Notes: generated by a model not told the origin, from the letters alone. Positions 12,153 through 24,402 are shown, numbered from the stretch's first letter. The stretch is 64,000 nt of DNA from Amaranthus tricolor (GCF_026212465.1 NC_080050.1:30861070-30925069); one strand, 5' to 3'. Program-made: numbers and translations.

Positions 12153-12412
12153 ATACTATAAGTAGACATTTAAGATATTATAAGTAGGCATATAGTAAGC
12201 AGGCATTAAGAATGATGTAAAAATCATTAAGAATACTATAAATAGACATTTAAATATACTGTAAATAGAGATTAAGGATATTATAAATAGACGCTAGAAA
12301 TATAGTAAGTAGGTATTAAGGATGATATAAATAAGTATTAAAGATACAGTAGTTATGCATTTAGCATGATGTAAGAAAAAGACATTAAAAATACAATACG
12401 TAGTCATTAAGT
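12153..12412. repeat. Degenerate minisatellite, unit about 22-24 bp
   Basis: About ten to twelve imperfect tandem units built on ATACTATAAGTAGGCATTAA. The units vary in length and end in TTAAG, TTAAA or similar. Directly downstream, 12430-12465 holds an AGAGACAGTCTCTCAGGAGA palindrome like those at the ends of the GAGAC-type MITEs elsewhere in the window. Confidence 0.6.
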
Positions 12413-12539
12413 TATAATGGTCTAAGCCTGAGAGATGACTCTTAGAGAGACAGTCTCTCAGGAGACTAGCTAATCATTTCCTCCTTTACAAAATTCCAAA
12501 AGGCTTTGTTAGAGATACCCAAATGTATCAAGGTGAGAG

Positions 12540-12885
12540 CTTTAAAGTCCATCAGATCAAAATTTGCCGCCAACATCACCAATAGTCTCTTCGTTTTCCC
12601 ACGCATGGTTACGGTTTATTGACCCAGCCACAGATAAGATTCGAGTTCGAGGAGGGATGCAACAAGCTCCAGGACCCGGCCAAAGGCAGCTTATGAAATA
12701 TTTCACAGTATTGATCAAATCTAATGAATCAAATGGGACCCTGAATATCTGGCTTACTAATAAAAACGAAGCATTATCACAAACCAAACAGTTCTTGCTC
12801 GCCTTTCCAAAACCACGTAAATACTTCATAACCGCATCCGAGAAAAGGTCAAAACTAACAGCTATTACGGTAGTTGTATATTAAC
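12540..12885. other. Less AT-rich island with overlapping reading frames, unassigned
   Basis: A 106-codon plus-strand frame (12564-12884) and a 90-codon minus-strand frame (12557-12829) overlap in a patch whose composition is closer to coding than its surroundings. I recognise no domain in either. It may be a decayed gene or transposon exon. Neither frame is called as a gene. Confidence 0.25.
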
Positions 12886-13286
12886 ATTTGAAACAATTAG
12901 GCCACTCAAAATTTAATCCAACTCCGAAAATTAGTCAATCTGTCAGCAAAAATTAGGTCAAACCCGACCAAATGAGAAAAAATTAGATCAAACCCAACTG
13001 TTTCGATCCATTTTCAATTTCACATCATCATTTTTTGCTGGAAACCAATATTTTTTCAATTTTAAAATATTTTGATCTAACATTCTTTATTATAACGGTA
13101 TATTGCTTTTTTTGATACACAAATATTTTTTATAAAAGCAACAATAAATTATTATATATATTTTAAAAAAATTTTAAATAAGAAAAAACTATAAAAATCT
13201 TTGATCTGTTGGGTTGATCAAAACTCGACCCGAAAACAACCTGACTCCAAACCCAACCGATTGACCGTTTTGACAGGTCCTGACAA

Positions 13287-13322
<36 letters not shown>
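13287..13322. repeat. (ATA)n microsatellite
   Basis: About twelve uninterrupted ATA/TAA trinucleotides. Likely polymorphic in length between individuals. Confidence 0.9.
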
Positions 13323-13439
13323 TACAATACATATTATATAAGTTGAATTTAGCTAATATAAAAGCAAATCAATTAGAAAGAAGTGAGAAATGTCATTACC
13401 CCCATGTCACGTGCTTAAGAGTTTGAAAGGCTAGATAAC

Positions 13440-15590
13440 ACATCATAACCTTGTAATATTGAGATTATTTCCAATAAACTCTTGAATGCAAATATCCTCT
13501 CCAAGCACATATAAATAAGAAAGAAGTGTAAATAATTCAGAGTTTATTATCATCGAAAACCAAATAATTATTAATTTGTGACAGACTCTACATAATATAA
13601 AAGCAATTAAGCAAGGTCCTAAAAGACTCCTTCCATTTTTTTTATTTGCTTTGTTTCTGTGAAAAGGCAAATAATCAAGATCACAAAACCCAGAAACTGA
13701 AAAGCAAAACAGAAGCTCCAAGTCTTATCAAACACTATGACTCATAAATCAATTTAACGGTTAGATCGGACGTTAAACGTTAAACATAATTCGCTAGATG
13801 ATTTGCCTTTTCAATTCGCAATCTGCCCAAATTGGTGGCCAAAGCCGACCATAATTCAATGCACACTTCCCGAGGACATTAGCAAATTATGTGATACTAA
13901 TCGGAGCTGAGCAACATAGATAAACCCAACATTCAATATCACGAAACCAATTGCGAAAAAATCATTCTTGATTGGTAAATCAAATTTAGTAGGGCCACAA
14001 ATAAGAATTAAGGTGCAACTAGAAACCATTTGTGAGGTAAGAGGGTCCTATTTCTCGAATTAGAAAGGGATAACTTGTTGTGACAGCAGAAATGTCCAGC
14101 TAAAGCTTAATAAAGATACATGGTGCAAGAACCCACCCATCATTACAAAGTTGCAAATATATACCTCTTGCCTTGAGGATCTTATTAACATACCCACAAA
14201 CAAGGGTAATTAAAATTAGCATTGGCACAACAGTGGTAGGGAAAAGGTCAACCTGATTTGTCACAGATCAAGTCAGGGTTGTGATTTTCGACCCAATTAG
14301 CTAAACGAGTTAGATTTAGATTAAAGGATATCTGACGCATTTATATATGACACGGACCCAAACTCAACCCGATCTGATATGCTTGACAGGCCTGACCAGA
14401 AAGATGGGTAATCAAAATAACATTGGTAGGCAAAAGGTACTTGTCAAACTGATGTGACAACTGAGGATACAAATTAAAACAAAGTTATTGGAGTATAATG
14501 TTTAGACCATTCATTATATACATTATTGTGGCCTGTGGGTGTATTTATCAAGGCAAAGTTGCTTCAGAATGTAGGTCTCACAATCATAGTGCAAAATTAT
14601 TATAAAGGTCAATCGTAACACCAAATATCGGTCAAAAAGCATGAGATATCTCTTGAAACGGCCCCAAATGCAGTTTTTTATACCTTTACAACATGAGTTT
14701 TTGAAAATGTAGAAATGGGAACACAAGGAAAACATCAATGTTCTTGAGCTTAAGTTCACATAGATGCATCATGAATTCTTTTTTCCTAACCAACCTCTGA
14801 ACTTATGAGAAAAAACTTTATTTTTACTTTATAACTTAACATTTTGGAAAGCAGATTTTTCATTCTGTATAGACCTTGATCAATGTGATTACCAATTTTC
14901 ATACAGTCATCATGGACCAGAACTGTTCCCAGAGACATTGGAATCTAGAACCCAACTAGTACCAACATCAGAAAAAAAAAGAACAGAGGTCTCGTGGTAT
15001 ACCTCACCCTCAGCAAAATAGTTTGATGTTTCCATCCCTACGGATGCAATAGGATCCTAGTCTTCCAGGCATCTTAAGGCTTGTGAGAAGCTTTTTCATT
15101 TATTACCTGCATCTCTTAGACAAAAGAATAATGGAAGGTAAGACATTTATCAATAGTCTATGTTGTGAATTAGAGGCACACAAGGAAGTGAAATTGAGAG
15201 GAAAAACTTCAAAGAACAAAGGCAAGGCATATGGTCTTAAGCACACAAAAAAATTTTGAGAAATAGTTGAAGAAGAGGACAGGTATTTTTGACTTTGATC
15301 ATTAATTGTATTTCATCAAGTAATAATATACAGAATTACAAATGAATAAAACACTCACGATGTGTTTGCCATTCAACCTCAAACTTACAATCGTGTTTGC
15401 TCTTACATACATGAAGAAGATTCGCTCTCTAAGCTATCTCTGGCTCTCTGTTTCCGTTCCCTGATAAGTGTTTGAGGAATCAATGATAACTTCAATAAGC
15501 TCACAACACAAGCTACCCTTACCCAACAATAATGGAGAAGCTTCAACAAGTTTCTCCCCCTCAATGGTGACTCTCACTTCTCACTCCAAC
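13440..15590. other. Stretch without a supported gene
   Basis: No recognised protein on either strand. On the minus strand, sequences near 15060-15120 and 13620-13740 look partly exon-like. They could belong to the unresolved minus-strand transcription unit whose 5' exon may lie at 17561-17830, but no frame could be joined. Confidence 0.3.
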
Positions 15591-15595
15591 TCTTA

Positions 15596-16251
15596 GGGGT
15601 TGTTTGTATTGTTTTCATGGCTTGGTAACGGAATCGGAAGAGTGAATCGGTTTCTTTTTGTTTGGTGAAGCTTTCTTCACTTCGTTTATGTTATTTTTCG
15701 GTATTTGAAATCAGAGGGACACAAAAAATTTTCACATATTCGCTTAATAATATCATACAACTTCTAACTCCATATCCACAAAAACTATCACAGATTGCAT
15801 CTTCAACATGAACAAGTCAAAGGACCGAGAAATTGATTTTGAACTAAACTCTATGGGCATGAAGCATATCAGAGAAATTCATAAACCATCAAATCAAGAC
15901 TAGAAACAAAGAAGAGAAAAGTAGATATTACTTATCAAATCATTGATTTTGAAGATATAAAGTGAGTGCATTGGAAAAGATACTCACATTAAATAATGGG
16001 AAATAAAATAGTTTCTAGAGAAATGTAGAACTGAATTTGATTTTTGCAAAAAATGAAGTGTTAATTGTGTGTGCAGAACTAGGAAGAGAGCAAAAAATGA
16101 AGGTTTTGAATCGGGATCCTAAAACGATTCTGTAAGGCATGCTTTCCCAAACAAGTTTTGTAAAGAAACAGAATGGGATAAATTTCATTCCATTCTCCTC
16201 CTTATTCAATACCATTTCATTTCTTTTTTTGTACCCATACCAAACAGGTGC
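15596..16251. mobile_element. PIF/Harbinger-type MITE, 656 bp, TTA target duplication
   Basis: The left end reads GGGGTTGTTTGTATTG and the right end in reverse reads GCACCTGTTTGGTATGG. Both carry the TGTTTGGTA core common in plant Harbinger/Tourist ends. TTA flanks each end (15593-15595 and 16252-16254), matching the three-base duplication of this superfamily. Subterminal GGAATCGG and CCATTCCATT motifs also fit. There is no transposase. The decayed Harbinger genes at 47-49 kb belong to the same superfamily but need not be its source. Confidence 0.65.
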
Positions 16252-17550
16252 TTAGAGTTTCTCTTGCTAGTTGATGAACATCTACAAAGCTCCATTAGCC
16301 TCATAACATTCTAAGTTCAGTCTCCAACACCCTTTTTAAATACCACAGAAGTTCAAAGGAATCATTTATCGAACCCCACAAACTAAACCAAGGTTTTGAC
16401 GACATGTGCTTGTTTGAGCACATATTCTTTTCCCTAGTACGAGTAAGATCAAGCAAAACAACATTGGAATCTCCTCTTCGTGATCGTTCCAACAACATTA
16501 GCATGCCCAAAACGGAATTGTGCTTGATCACTTTCGGATCAGAAATATTTTGGCGCTACAATAGTTGCTCGCTTGAGCACAAGCCACTTACTACCTTGGC
16601 CTTCCTCAAATACTCGTCCAAGCAACCTTCAAGACCACTACCCTGGGCATTACTTACTTGGGATGACAGGTCCTTGATCAGCCTATGCAAAGTAGTTAGT
16701 TTAGACTTTAGATTTAGTTAGTTATAGGTTGTTGTAAAAAAACTTAGTCGCATACTAGATGTAGGTAGATTTCAGTCAGTAGTAAATGATCATGCTATCA
16801 ACTTGAAGAGGTGGTATCAGGTCTACTGAAAATTTGTAAACAAAAACCTTTATAATCAAAGTTTCGTCACCATAGTGACATTTTGCATTAGTTATAACTC
16901 ATGATTAGAAGATTGCTGTAATGTTGAAGGAATAGTTGAGTGTACATCTCAAGTACCATCGGAAAAATAAGAAAATGATAACAAACATGAAGATACCCAA
17001 AAACAAATTTGTGCACGTTCGGCACAAAGCGAACAACATCATATTAATGCGGATCAGTCATGGCAGGTGGCCTAACAATTGGTATCAAAGCCAAAGCTTT
17101 GACTGTAAAAATACATGTACAATTGAGCAACACCGTGGGTAGCATGTTGGATTGCTAAGGCAGATGTGTTAACGAGTTCTCAGTGTGACTTCACAATGAG
17201 AGAATCTGGTCTTGGTGACTTATATGTTGTATCGAGAGTCTTCTTGACATGGTTGTCAGTAAAGCAAGTTCCGTGGTGAAGTGGTGGTGCAAGAAAACAT
17301 ATTATATCGGATGATATCATACTAATGATCATTCCTGGCTGGTGAACAATTCATTAACATTTATACTATAAATTATTGTCATTACAACAACCAAACGGGC
17401 ACCTTAATAGAATAAGTCTTAATCTTCAGTACTCCTAGTAATTTACAATGATCAATAAGAATACTCTTTTGGTTCATTTTTCTAACAATTTGAATAAATA
17501 CAAAAATGCGAGTATCTCAAATGGGGATGAAATTGAATAGTATAAATCGC
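16252..17550. other. Mixed remnant region
   Basis: Frames at 16301-16531 (minus) and 16404-16721 (plus) have no recognised domain. A primer-binding-site-like TGGTATCAAAGCC at 17080-17092 is followed by about 250 bases that could be the leader of a Ty1/copia-like element, but no LTR was found. Nothing else can be supported. Confidence 0.3.
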
Positions 17551-17560
17551 AGGTACTTAC

Positions 17561-17830
17561 CATGTTTTTCGATTCTTAGTCGCCTTCAAATGGTCTTCTT
17601 TGAATGCCTAATCCCTCCTTAATCAGGATTTTGTATATGCCAAAACCCTAGAATTTGTTATTTCGTAATTGCTTGCGACTGCCAATTTATTGACCATATT
17701 ACATAGAAAATGCCCAATTCTTTTAGTCCATTACGAGAACTTATTGATTTAGCGAAGGGGAGATTCATCAGTTGTTTTCACTGATTTTGCTGTAAGGTGA
17801 ATTATAGGAATGGGATGAATATGAAGCGTA
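17561..17830 (-). other. Possible 5' exon of an unresolved minus-strand gene (ATG then GTAAGT)
   Basis: On the minus strand, a CTAGGGTTTTGG telo-box-like motif is followed by CGAAAAACATG and immediately GTAAGTACC, a near-perfect splice donor (17555-17560). A first exon that ends with the start codon, under a telo-box promoter, is a pattern seen in plant ribosomal and other housekeeping genes. No downstream exon could be assigned with confidence. One candidate acceptor lies near 16687 (TTTGCATAG), but the frame dies quickly. This may be a real gene with short exons, a pseudogene, or coincidence. Confidence 0.25.
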
Positions 17831-17879
17831 CCGATTTCATCGGATCTCCAAATAAGAACCCAATTGGACCTTCGCCCAT

Positions 17880-19950
17880 TGACCAAGCAAACACGTATCT
17901 TAGAAGCCGGTTTTGTCTGATGATAGTATGATTTATTAAAAAAATTGATTTAAAAGTTATAATTTTTTTTTTTTCTGCTTTTAAGGGTTTTACTTTTTTT
18001 ATTATCTTTTAAAAGTTTTAACAAAAACATACCAAAAAACAAAAATAAGACATTTATGTAAATTTAATCAAAATAAAAGATGTACAATTAATTGTTATTC
18101 TAAATAGGAGAACATAGGTATAGATGGTAGGTTTGGTGCCATTACAAGTTTCAATGGAAACTTCTAGGCCGGGCTCTTAATTTACTAAACTCATATTTGC
18201 AAGGCTATATATAAGATGCCTATTTCATTTCAATTAAAGCCATTTATTTTCATAATTGAGTTGATTTTAAGTTAAATATTTCAGATTGATTTAAAATTAA
18301 ATTTTATATTTATATTAATTTTTTTCACATGATTTTAAATTAATTTTGAAGCCGCATTAAAATCAAATTCGACTAAAATATCGAATAAATATCAAATGTT
18401 GCATTATATAATAAAAAGACTCATAAATTAGGGCAAATTCAAAGCCATGAAAAGAAATAAGTTAAATGACAATAGTTAAAACATCACCCTTATATCCTCA
18501 TACTACTTGAGTAGTTATATCATGGGGTTTCAAAAAACTTTAACATTGTGATTGTTATTTTATTCATTCGTTCTTTACGAGTTAAAAGTTTGTTGATGAT
18601 TAACGTTCTAGTCGGTGAGGTGGTGAAGTGAGGATGAAAACTTTATTTAAATAACTACTCATCCAAAGTAGTATTAAAGATATAAAAATTATATATTTAT
18701 TATTCATCAACTACACATAAAATTTTATTAGTATTTATTATATTATTTAAAATTAATTATTAACTATCACCTAAGGGCATAAATTTGTAGTGGGTAGATA
18801 TAATAACTAAAGCTATGTACCTTTAATATGTTATAAAAGAAGAAGCAGAGAAGAGATAGAATAATTAATGTGGAGAAGCCAAAAACAAAATAAATTTGAC
18901 AGACAACTCGTTTTTCCATTAACACTTCGCATTCAATTCCCTTCATTTAATGCAATTCAACTATAAATCCTACAGAAAGATCTGACATCCCTCAGAAAAT
19001 TATAAAAGAACACAATCAATACACTTGTTCATTTCCCTTTCTACTCAAAAAAACACAACCAAACTAAAATGAATTTAGGCTCGAATCTGCCTATAATCTA
19101 AATCGTTCAATATAAAATATATTTATATTATATTTAATAAAGTATATATAATATATTTTGAGACCTAAATTATGTTGTATATATTTTATCACGTTTTTTA
19201 CACGAGTCGACAAGAATCCAAGACATCCACTCTTCATGCAACACATAATCACATAGCATATAAAACAAAAGAATAAAAGGTAAGTATAAAACATTTTATC
19301 ATGAAATAAGATCATATAATTAATTTATTTCTTTAATTGATCACTTTAAAATTGTAAGTTTTGACTTTAAAGTTATAAGTGATATATCTAAGGCTAAAAA
19401 AATGATTACTTTAAAATTGTAAGTAATCATTTTAAGGTTAAAAATGATCACTTTAAAACATAAAATATATATTGGATCAACCTAATAGAGATGATATCAC
19501 CGTAAAATCGAATTTGTCAACGAATGATAATTGAGTTGAAAAAGAGTGAACATATCAAATGTGTATCAAATCAACACTCATTACTAATAGGTTTGTAAGC
19601 TCGAACTCACTGGTGTTATGTGGGTGTGTCCACACGAGTGGGGTCGAAAGAGGTGATTTACTCCAACACATGTCATCATCTTTCATGATTCACCTACCCT
19701 GTATGCTCCATCATTCTTTTCCATACCAACATTTCAATTTTTTTTTATAAAAATATTTAATAAATATATTATTTTCCACCAAAATTCATTATGGGGCAAT
19801 GGGCATATCATCTTACAAGTCGAAGTAAAAGAAAGATGATTTCTTGTTTGTCCAACCTCTTCCTTACCATCTCTGTTTGTCTCTGATCTCATCTACTTAT
19901 CTAATTTTCCTTATTTTTGGGTCAATATTTATGGGTTTTGTCATCATCAC
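17880..19950. other. Gene-free AT-rich stretch
   Basis: No supported gene. It contains a block of short direct and inverted repeats at 19330-19480 (listed separately) and probably the distal promoter of the peptide gene towards the right end. Confidence 0.45.
19330..19480. repeat. Block of GATCACTTTAAAATTGTAAGT-like repeats
   Basis: Three to four imperfect units around ATGATCACTTTAAAA, in both orientations. A related block lies at 58395-58545, so this is a dispersed family and probably the core of a MITE. The neighbouring GAGATGATATCACCGTAAAA is also shared with that copy in diverged form. Confidence 0.5.
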
Positions 19951-20052
19951 TTTGTTTTTCAGTGACTACAACCCACTACAGTACTGAACAACACTTTTTT
20001 ATATATATTTTCCTTTTGGGTTTTTTTTAAAAAAAATTTCAGAGAAATCAAA

Positions 20053-21490
20053 ATGAAGGCTTTTGGGTTTTGCATGTTGCTTCTTGGTTTTATCCTTTTC
20101 TCATTCAACTCCTTTAGTAGAGCTAATCCATCTTTGCTTGTTTCAGGTAACTGATTCTACTTCTTTATATATACGAACTTACGCTTTTGGTTGAGTTTAT
20201 TTTTTTAAATGGTATCAGGGATCAAAGTTATAAGATATTACGAATTTAAATCTCAATTACCATTTATTTAAAGTGTAATATTTTGAAGCGTAAATGCTGA
20301 ATACACATTTCTAATCCAATTAACTCTCTTTAGAGTTGGGTTAGAGTATATAGTATATATGAAGAATTTAACCATCAACTTAAACTTTTGATTGAGTTAT
20401 TATAAATATTTTTTATTAATCTTAATTAAATCATCTGTATTTCTTATTCATATAAAACTATAGGGTTGAATACAAAATACTGATTATAATTAATGTGTAC
20501 TGAATCAACTTGATTATCATTGTGTATTATATGCTACACATTTCAATTGTCAATCCATAATCGTAGTTATGAATTAAAGGATGAAAGTTAGTCAAATATA
20601 ATGAATAGTGTAGTGTGTAAACCATTGTTTCAACATTATGATTTAAACACAACAATTTTTACAGGCAGCGTGTTTGACGGTGACGATCCAATCTCAAGGG
20701 CAACTAGTAGCAATCTCAAGGTAAAAAAATTCTTTTGGAATGAATGTAGTTCAGGTGAATCCAGGATGTTAGTATAGGGTGGATTGAACCTAAATCTTTG
20801 CATGTGTGCTCAATCTGTCATTCTTATGTATTACTCCATATTCAATCTAACATTAATAGAGTTTTAAATTAATTATTAGAGTACACAACATATTCTAAAG
20901 CTTTAATTATTGGTTTAAACTTTTGGTTGAATTAGTTTTTGACTTGGTATTAGAAGCCAGTGTTACAAGGCTCGAATCTCAATCATCTCACATTTAAAAG
21001 TAGAATATTTAGCGCTATGTATTAGGAGGGTCTATGTTGTATGCATACATCCACACTTCTAACCAAAAGGTTTTCATGTAAAAGAATGTGTTAGAGTATA
21101 TAATATCCTGGGACCTCAAATATTAGTTAAACTTGTAGTTGAGTTTGTCCTTGATATCAATGAATCCAGGCCAAAATTTAGACAGGCCCGAGTCTGAATT
21201 TCTCTTGCTTCGATTTTAGTAGTCTAGGAGCCATTTCTCGATTTCGAATTGCAAATAACCCGAAATTTGCTCCTTTACAGGAAAACAAATATGGTTCAAA
21301 AATTAATCAGGGAAGTTCAGATGGTGAAGTGAACTTGGAAGACTATCGCCCTTTTGATCCGAGCCCAAGCTCCAAGGCTTCAGTTCGACCTGGCCCTATC
21401 GAGCATGGCACACCTTTGATGCCTTACATTCCTAGCCCGAGGCCGAAACCTTCCCCTCCTCATTCCTCTAACCATGACGAATCTCCTTAA
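20053..21490 (+). CDS. Small secreted proline-rich peptide precursor, 119 aa, three exons
   Basis: Exons 20053-20146, 20665-20720 and 21281-21490 join in frame with GT-AG borders to give 119 codons. Residues 1 to about 24 are a clear signal peptide (hydrophobic core LLLGFILF, likely cleavage after SRA), with no other membrane segment. The mature part is acidic and serine-rich, followed by a conserved-looking C-terminal block: EDYRPFDP at 70-77, a PSSKASVRPGPIEHG run at 79-93, then MPYIP and a proline-rich tail. The Asp-Tyr pair at 71-72 preceded by Glu is a plausible tyrosine-sulfation site, and the Pro-rich block suits hydroxylation. The architecture is that of a post-translationally modified signalling peptide (compare PSY and RGF types), but none of their full consensus motifs is present, so the function is unknown. 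Both introns hold a TRIM element. The ATG is the first in the frame. Confidence 0.8.
20168..20405 (+). mobile_element. TRIM-like retroelement in intron 1 of the peptide gene
   Basis: Partial 5' LTR (20168-20208) with the CTTTTGGTTGAGTTT block, then a PBS-like TGGTATCAGGG at 20210-20220. A spacer of about 120 bases precedes a 3' LTR (20341-20405) that starts TTAGAGTATATAGTATAT and repeats the ACTTTTGATTGAGTT block. No coding capacity. It shares orientation with the host gene and family with 20876-21160 and 3900-4320. Confidence 0.65.
20876..21160 (+). mobile_element. TRIM-like retroelement in intron 2 of the peptide gene
   Basis: The 5' LTR (20876-20944) and 3' LTR (21091-21160), each about 70 bases, align end to end: both open with TTAGAGTA and carry an AACTTTTGGTTGA-like block. 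A PBS-like TGGTATTAGAAGCC follows the first LTR at 20945-20958. About 130 bases of non-coding interior separate the two. LTRs this short are at the low end for TRIMs. The LTRs differ at many sites, so insertion is old. Confidence 0.7.
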
Positions 21491-22979
21491 TCATACCTTA
21501 TGTTACTCAGACTCGTATACCCATGTCTGAAACAAAGTACTTGGCTATTTTGTGAAATAATTTCGAGATTTTGTACCAAATTGAAGTTTTCAAGTCTTAT
21601 CCTATCCATAATCGAGTGTCAAGGATCCGACATGGGTACTACAGATTATTAAAGAGTCGGAATAATATAACCTTTATTAACCCTCTAAAACGAGTCATTG
21701 TGCATTAGGAAAAGTAAATAATCCTAAGTGTTTGCTTGACAATTTTATGCTTGTGTTCTAGTCATGAATGCTTAAAATGTATGTATGTATATATTCTTGG
21801 GTTTGTGCTAAGCTAAGTATTTGCACTACCCTATTGCTGATTATGGTTCAATTAAGGTAGTTGTATTATGTTGTATGATTGGTATTTTATGTACAATGTA
21901 TTCCCAACATTTTGATTTGTAATTTCTCATTTGGATGCTTTTATTTAGTTTTGGATTAAAATGGTTCGATATGTGTACTTTTTATATATGTGAGAAGTAC
22001 ATTGTAATTTGCAAATAATGTTTGTTAAGAGTCAATTTAAAACATTTTTTTATCAATAATAAGGTAAAGTTGCCTATATTTGATCCTCTAAATTCTGTAA
22101 TAAAATGAAATTAAGTTGATTATAACTATGATAGTGATTAATGAAAAATAATTTATTAGGATTTACAAGTTTACTTAAGTACTTAATCATGATAATGAAG
22201 TATATGTTTAGGCCTTTTGATCTTTCATGATTAGATATTAAACCCACATTGACACCTCTAACAACAATATTCTAACAATATTCTCGTAGATGGGCAAATT
22301 CAAAGTGCTCTTAATAAGTGGTAAGGTCCACTGTCCCCCCTTAAATCTAAAAAAATCACTTTATGTCCCTTTGAAATTGCCACACTTAATATTTTAGCCC
22401 CTTTATTTTTCTTTGCTTTTTCTTTTATAGAAACGCTCTCATCACTTTATATAAATCTTATTCACATATTTCATTTCTCTTAATATTTGTGATATATGCC
22501 CATATTGCTATTTCAATGGCACTCATAGGGTAGTACTCAAGGATGAAATTAGATAAGTTGGTAAAAATAATATACTTGGTTTTTATGAGTAGGCTACAAA
22601 TATACACCTTTGCACAAATAATATGCAAAAATGAAAACATTAAAATTGTGCTAAAAATAAAAAAAAAGGAATTATAAAAGAAAATGCACGTATAAAAAGT
22701 TGCAAAAAATTATATCGTCTTGTATGAAACCTTAAACCCACTATTAAATATTATAAGCAATCATTTTAATAAACTAAATGTATATGAGTCAACACAATAA
22801 AAATAGTATTATCATGAGATCTCATCTAAAAGTTTGTAAAAATAAAAATATTACAAAATAAAAAAGACTTTTCTAAGGAAAATTATATGAGTTAGCCCAA
22901 CGGTTTAGCATTTTTCTTTAACCCTTATATGTCCGGTCCGTAAGAATTCTCTAACAAAATCTATAATCTATATCTATAA
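21491..22979. other. Peptide-gene 3' UTR and intergenic DNA
   Basis: The first 400 bases probably include the 3' UTR; AATGTATTCCC and TTTTGTGAAATAA-type tracts are present, but no clear polyadenylation hexamer cluster was fixed. The rest is AT-rich with no gene seen. Confidence 0.4.
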
Positions 22980-23317
22980 TCTATAACTATTACTAAAACA
23001 AAACACGGCTGACATCATCACCTTTTAACATTGCTTACGTGTCGCTTCCTCATTAAAAATTATCTCTCTAAAATCTGATGATGATGTCTTTGTTATTATG
23101 ATTATCTTTGAGTTACTACTTTCTTATTTTGAGTTTTTATTATTTTTGTTATTGTTACATGTTTTCAATTAAATTTATTAAATAAATATTATTTAGTATA
23201 TTGGATATTTTGAAATGGTTAAAACACAATATACTTTTATTAGAATTTGTTTTTTTATTTATACTCTTGGTTACTTAAATGCAAATATGCAATGATTAGT
23301 TCTAATATTGTTAGATT

Positions 23318-23820
23318 GTGTGACAGTTATATTCGGTTATTCATATAGGACAGTTTTTTATTAGTGGAGAGTAGTGGAGTGGTTACTAGGAATATTAGGA
23401 GCAGTTACCTGAAGTCTCTTGTATATATTATCTTCACCATTATTGAATGAAACTGAGTATTGAACAATAATCAGAAACACAGTAAAAATATTCAAAACCA
23501 CTCCAAAACTTGGTGATAAACCTAAAAACATGGTATCCGAGCCGATAGTTCGATCAACAATTTAAAAAAAATGATAGGTTCGAAAAGAATGGCGTTCCTA
23601 CCCTAATTGATTACTCACACATGCGAATTTGACGGGGGTTCGCATGTGAGGGGGTGTTGGGATGAGTTATCCCACATCGATAAATTGAAAATGGTGTGCA
23701 CGCTTTATAAGCTATTAGAGACCTTCTTCCCATAGCCATATGGTTTTGGGATGGTATATATCTCCTTGGCTTATGAAGTATGTGCACTTGTGTCCCCCGT
23801 TAATATACTGGCATTCACAA
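23318..23820 (+). mobile_element. LTR-retroelement remnant nested in Helitron-like element 1
   Basis: An LTR-like 5' part (from about 23318) ends at a PBS-like TGGTATCCGAGC (23531-23542). About 100 bases later a polypurine tract (ATGTGAGGGGG, ending 23655) is followed by TGTTGGGATGAGTTATCCCA, a typical TRIM/SMART LTR start, running to about 23818 (CATTCACA). The two putative LTRs do not match, so this is either a chimera or two overlapping remnants. No protein domain. Confidence 0.5.
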
Positions 23821-24061
23821 TAAGTCCAGCCTAATTTAACAAATATGATTTAGGTTATGACTATCTTTATATAAGTTATATTTCTTACGAGAAAAAATTA
23901 TCTTTGTCGTTTAAACTAATAAGATAATTTTTCATATTTCTATGTATTTATCTTTGATTTTAAAGTGCGTTATTAATAGTAATAATATTTAATACTTCTA
24001 TAAATTAAAGTAATAGTTTTTTTTAGCAAAAATTGGTATGTTATTTTTTAGATAAAATTTA

Positions 24062-24402
24062 TCCTGAAAAATCCGACCTATTGTTAGTTTGCTGTGAATA
24101 ATCACTACTATTGATTATTTTTAAATAATCTGACCTTTGAATTTTTTTTGCTCACATCACCCTTTTCACATTTTAACCGACTACAATAGCTACCTACCAC
24201 CAAATAGGAGTTGGGGTAGACCAATAAAGAAGCATAGGGAGGAAGAAGAAGTGAGCGTAATGACTAGTAGGTACCTACAATAGTCGGTTTAAATGTGGCA
24301 AGGGGTTTTGTCAACAAATAATATACGAAGGTTGAATTATTAAAAAATAATCAATAATTAGGATTATTCACAGCAGATGGGCAATAGGTCGGATTATTCA
24401 GG
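24062..24402. mobile_element. Long-TIR MITE, about 341 bp
   Basis: The left arm starts TCCTGAAAAATCCGACCTAT and the right arm in reverse starts TCCTGAATAATCCGACCTAT. Similarity continues inward for about 135 bases, through GCTGTGAATAATC, TTGATTATTTTT and AACCGACTA, to a loop near 24205-24265. To the right, two further copies of GGTTGGATTATTT (24410-24450) suggest subterminal tandem growth. The target duplication is not clear. Probably MULE-like, without transposase. Confidence 0.7.

Noticed and set aside
12450..12465. Possible terminator-like palindrome GAGACAGTCTCTC
   Set aside because: Matches the ends of the GAGAC-type MITEs; bacterial-type terminators are not expected in a plant genome.
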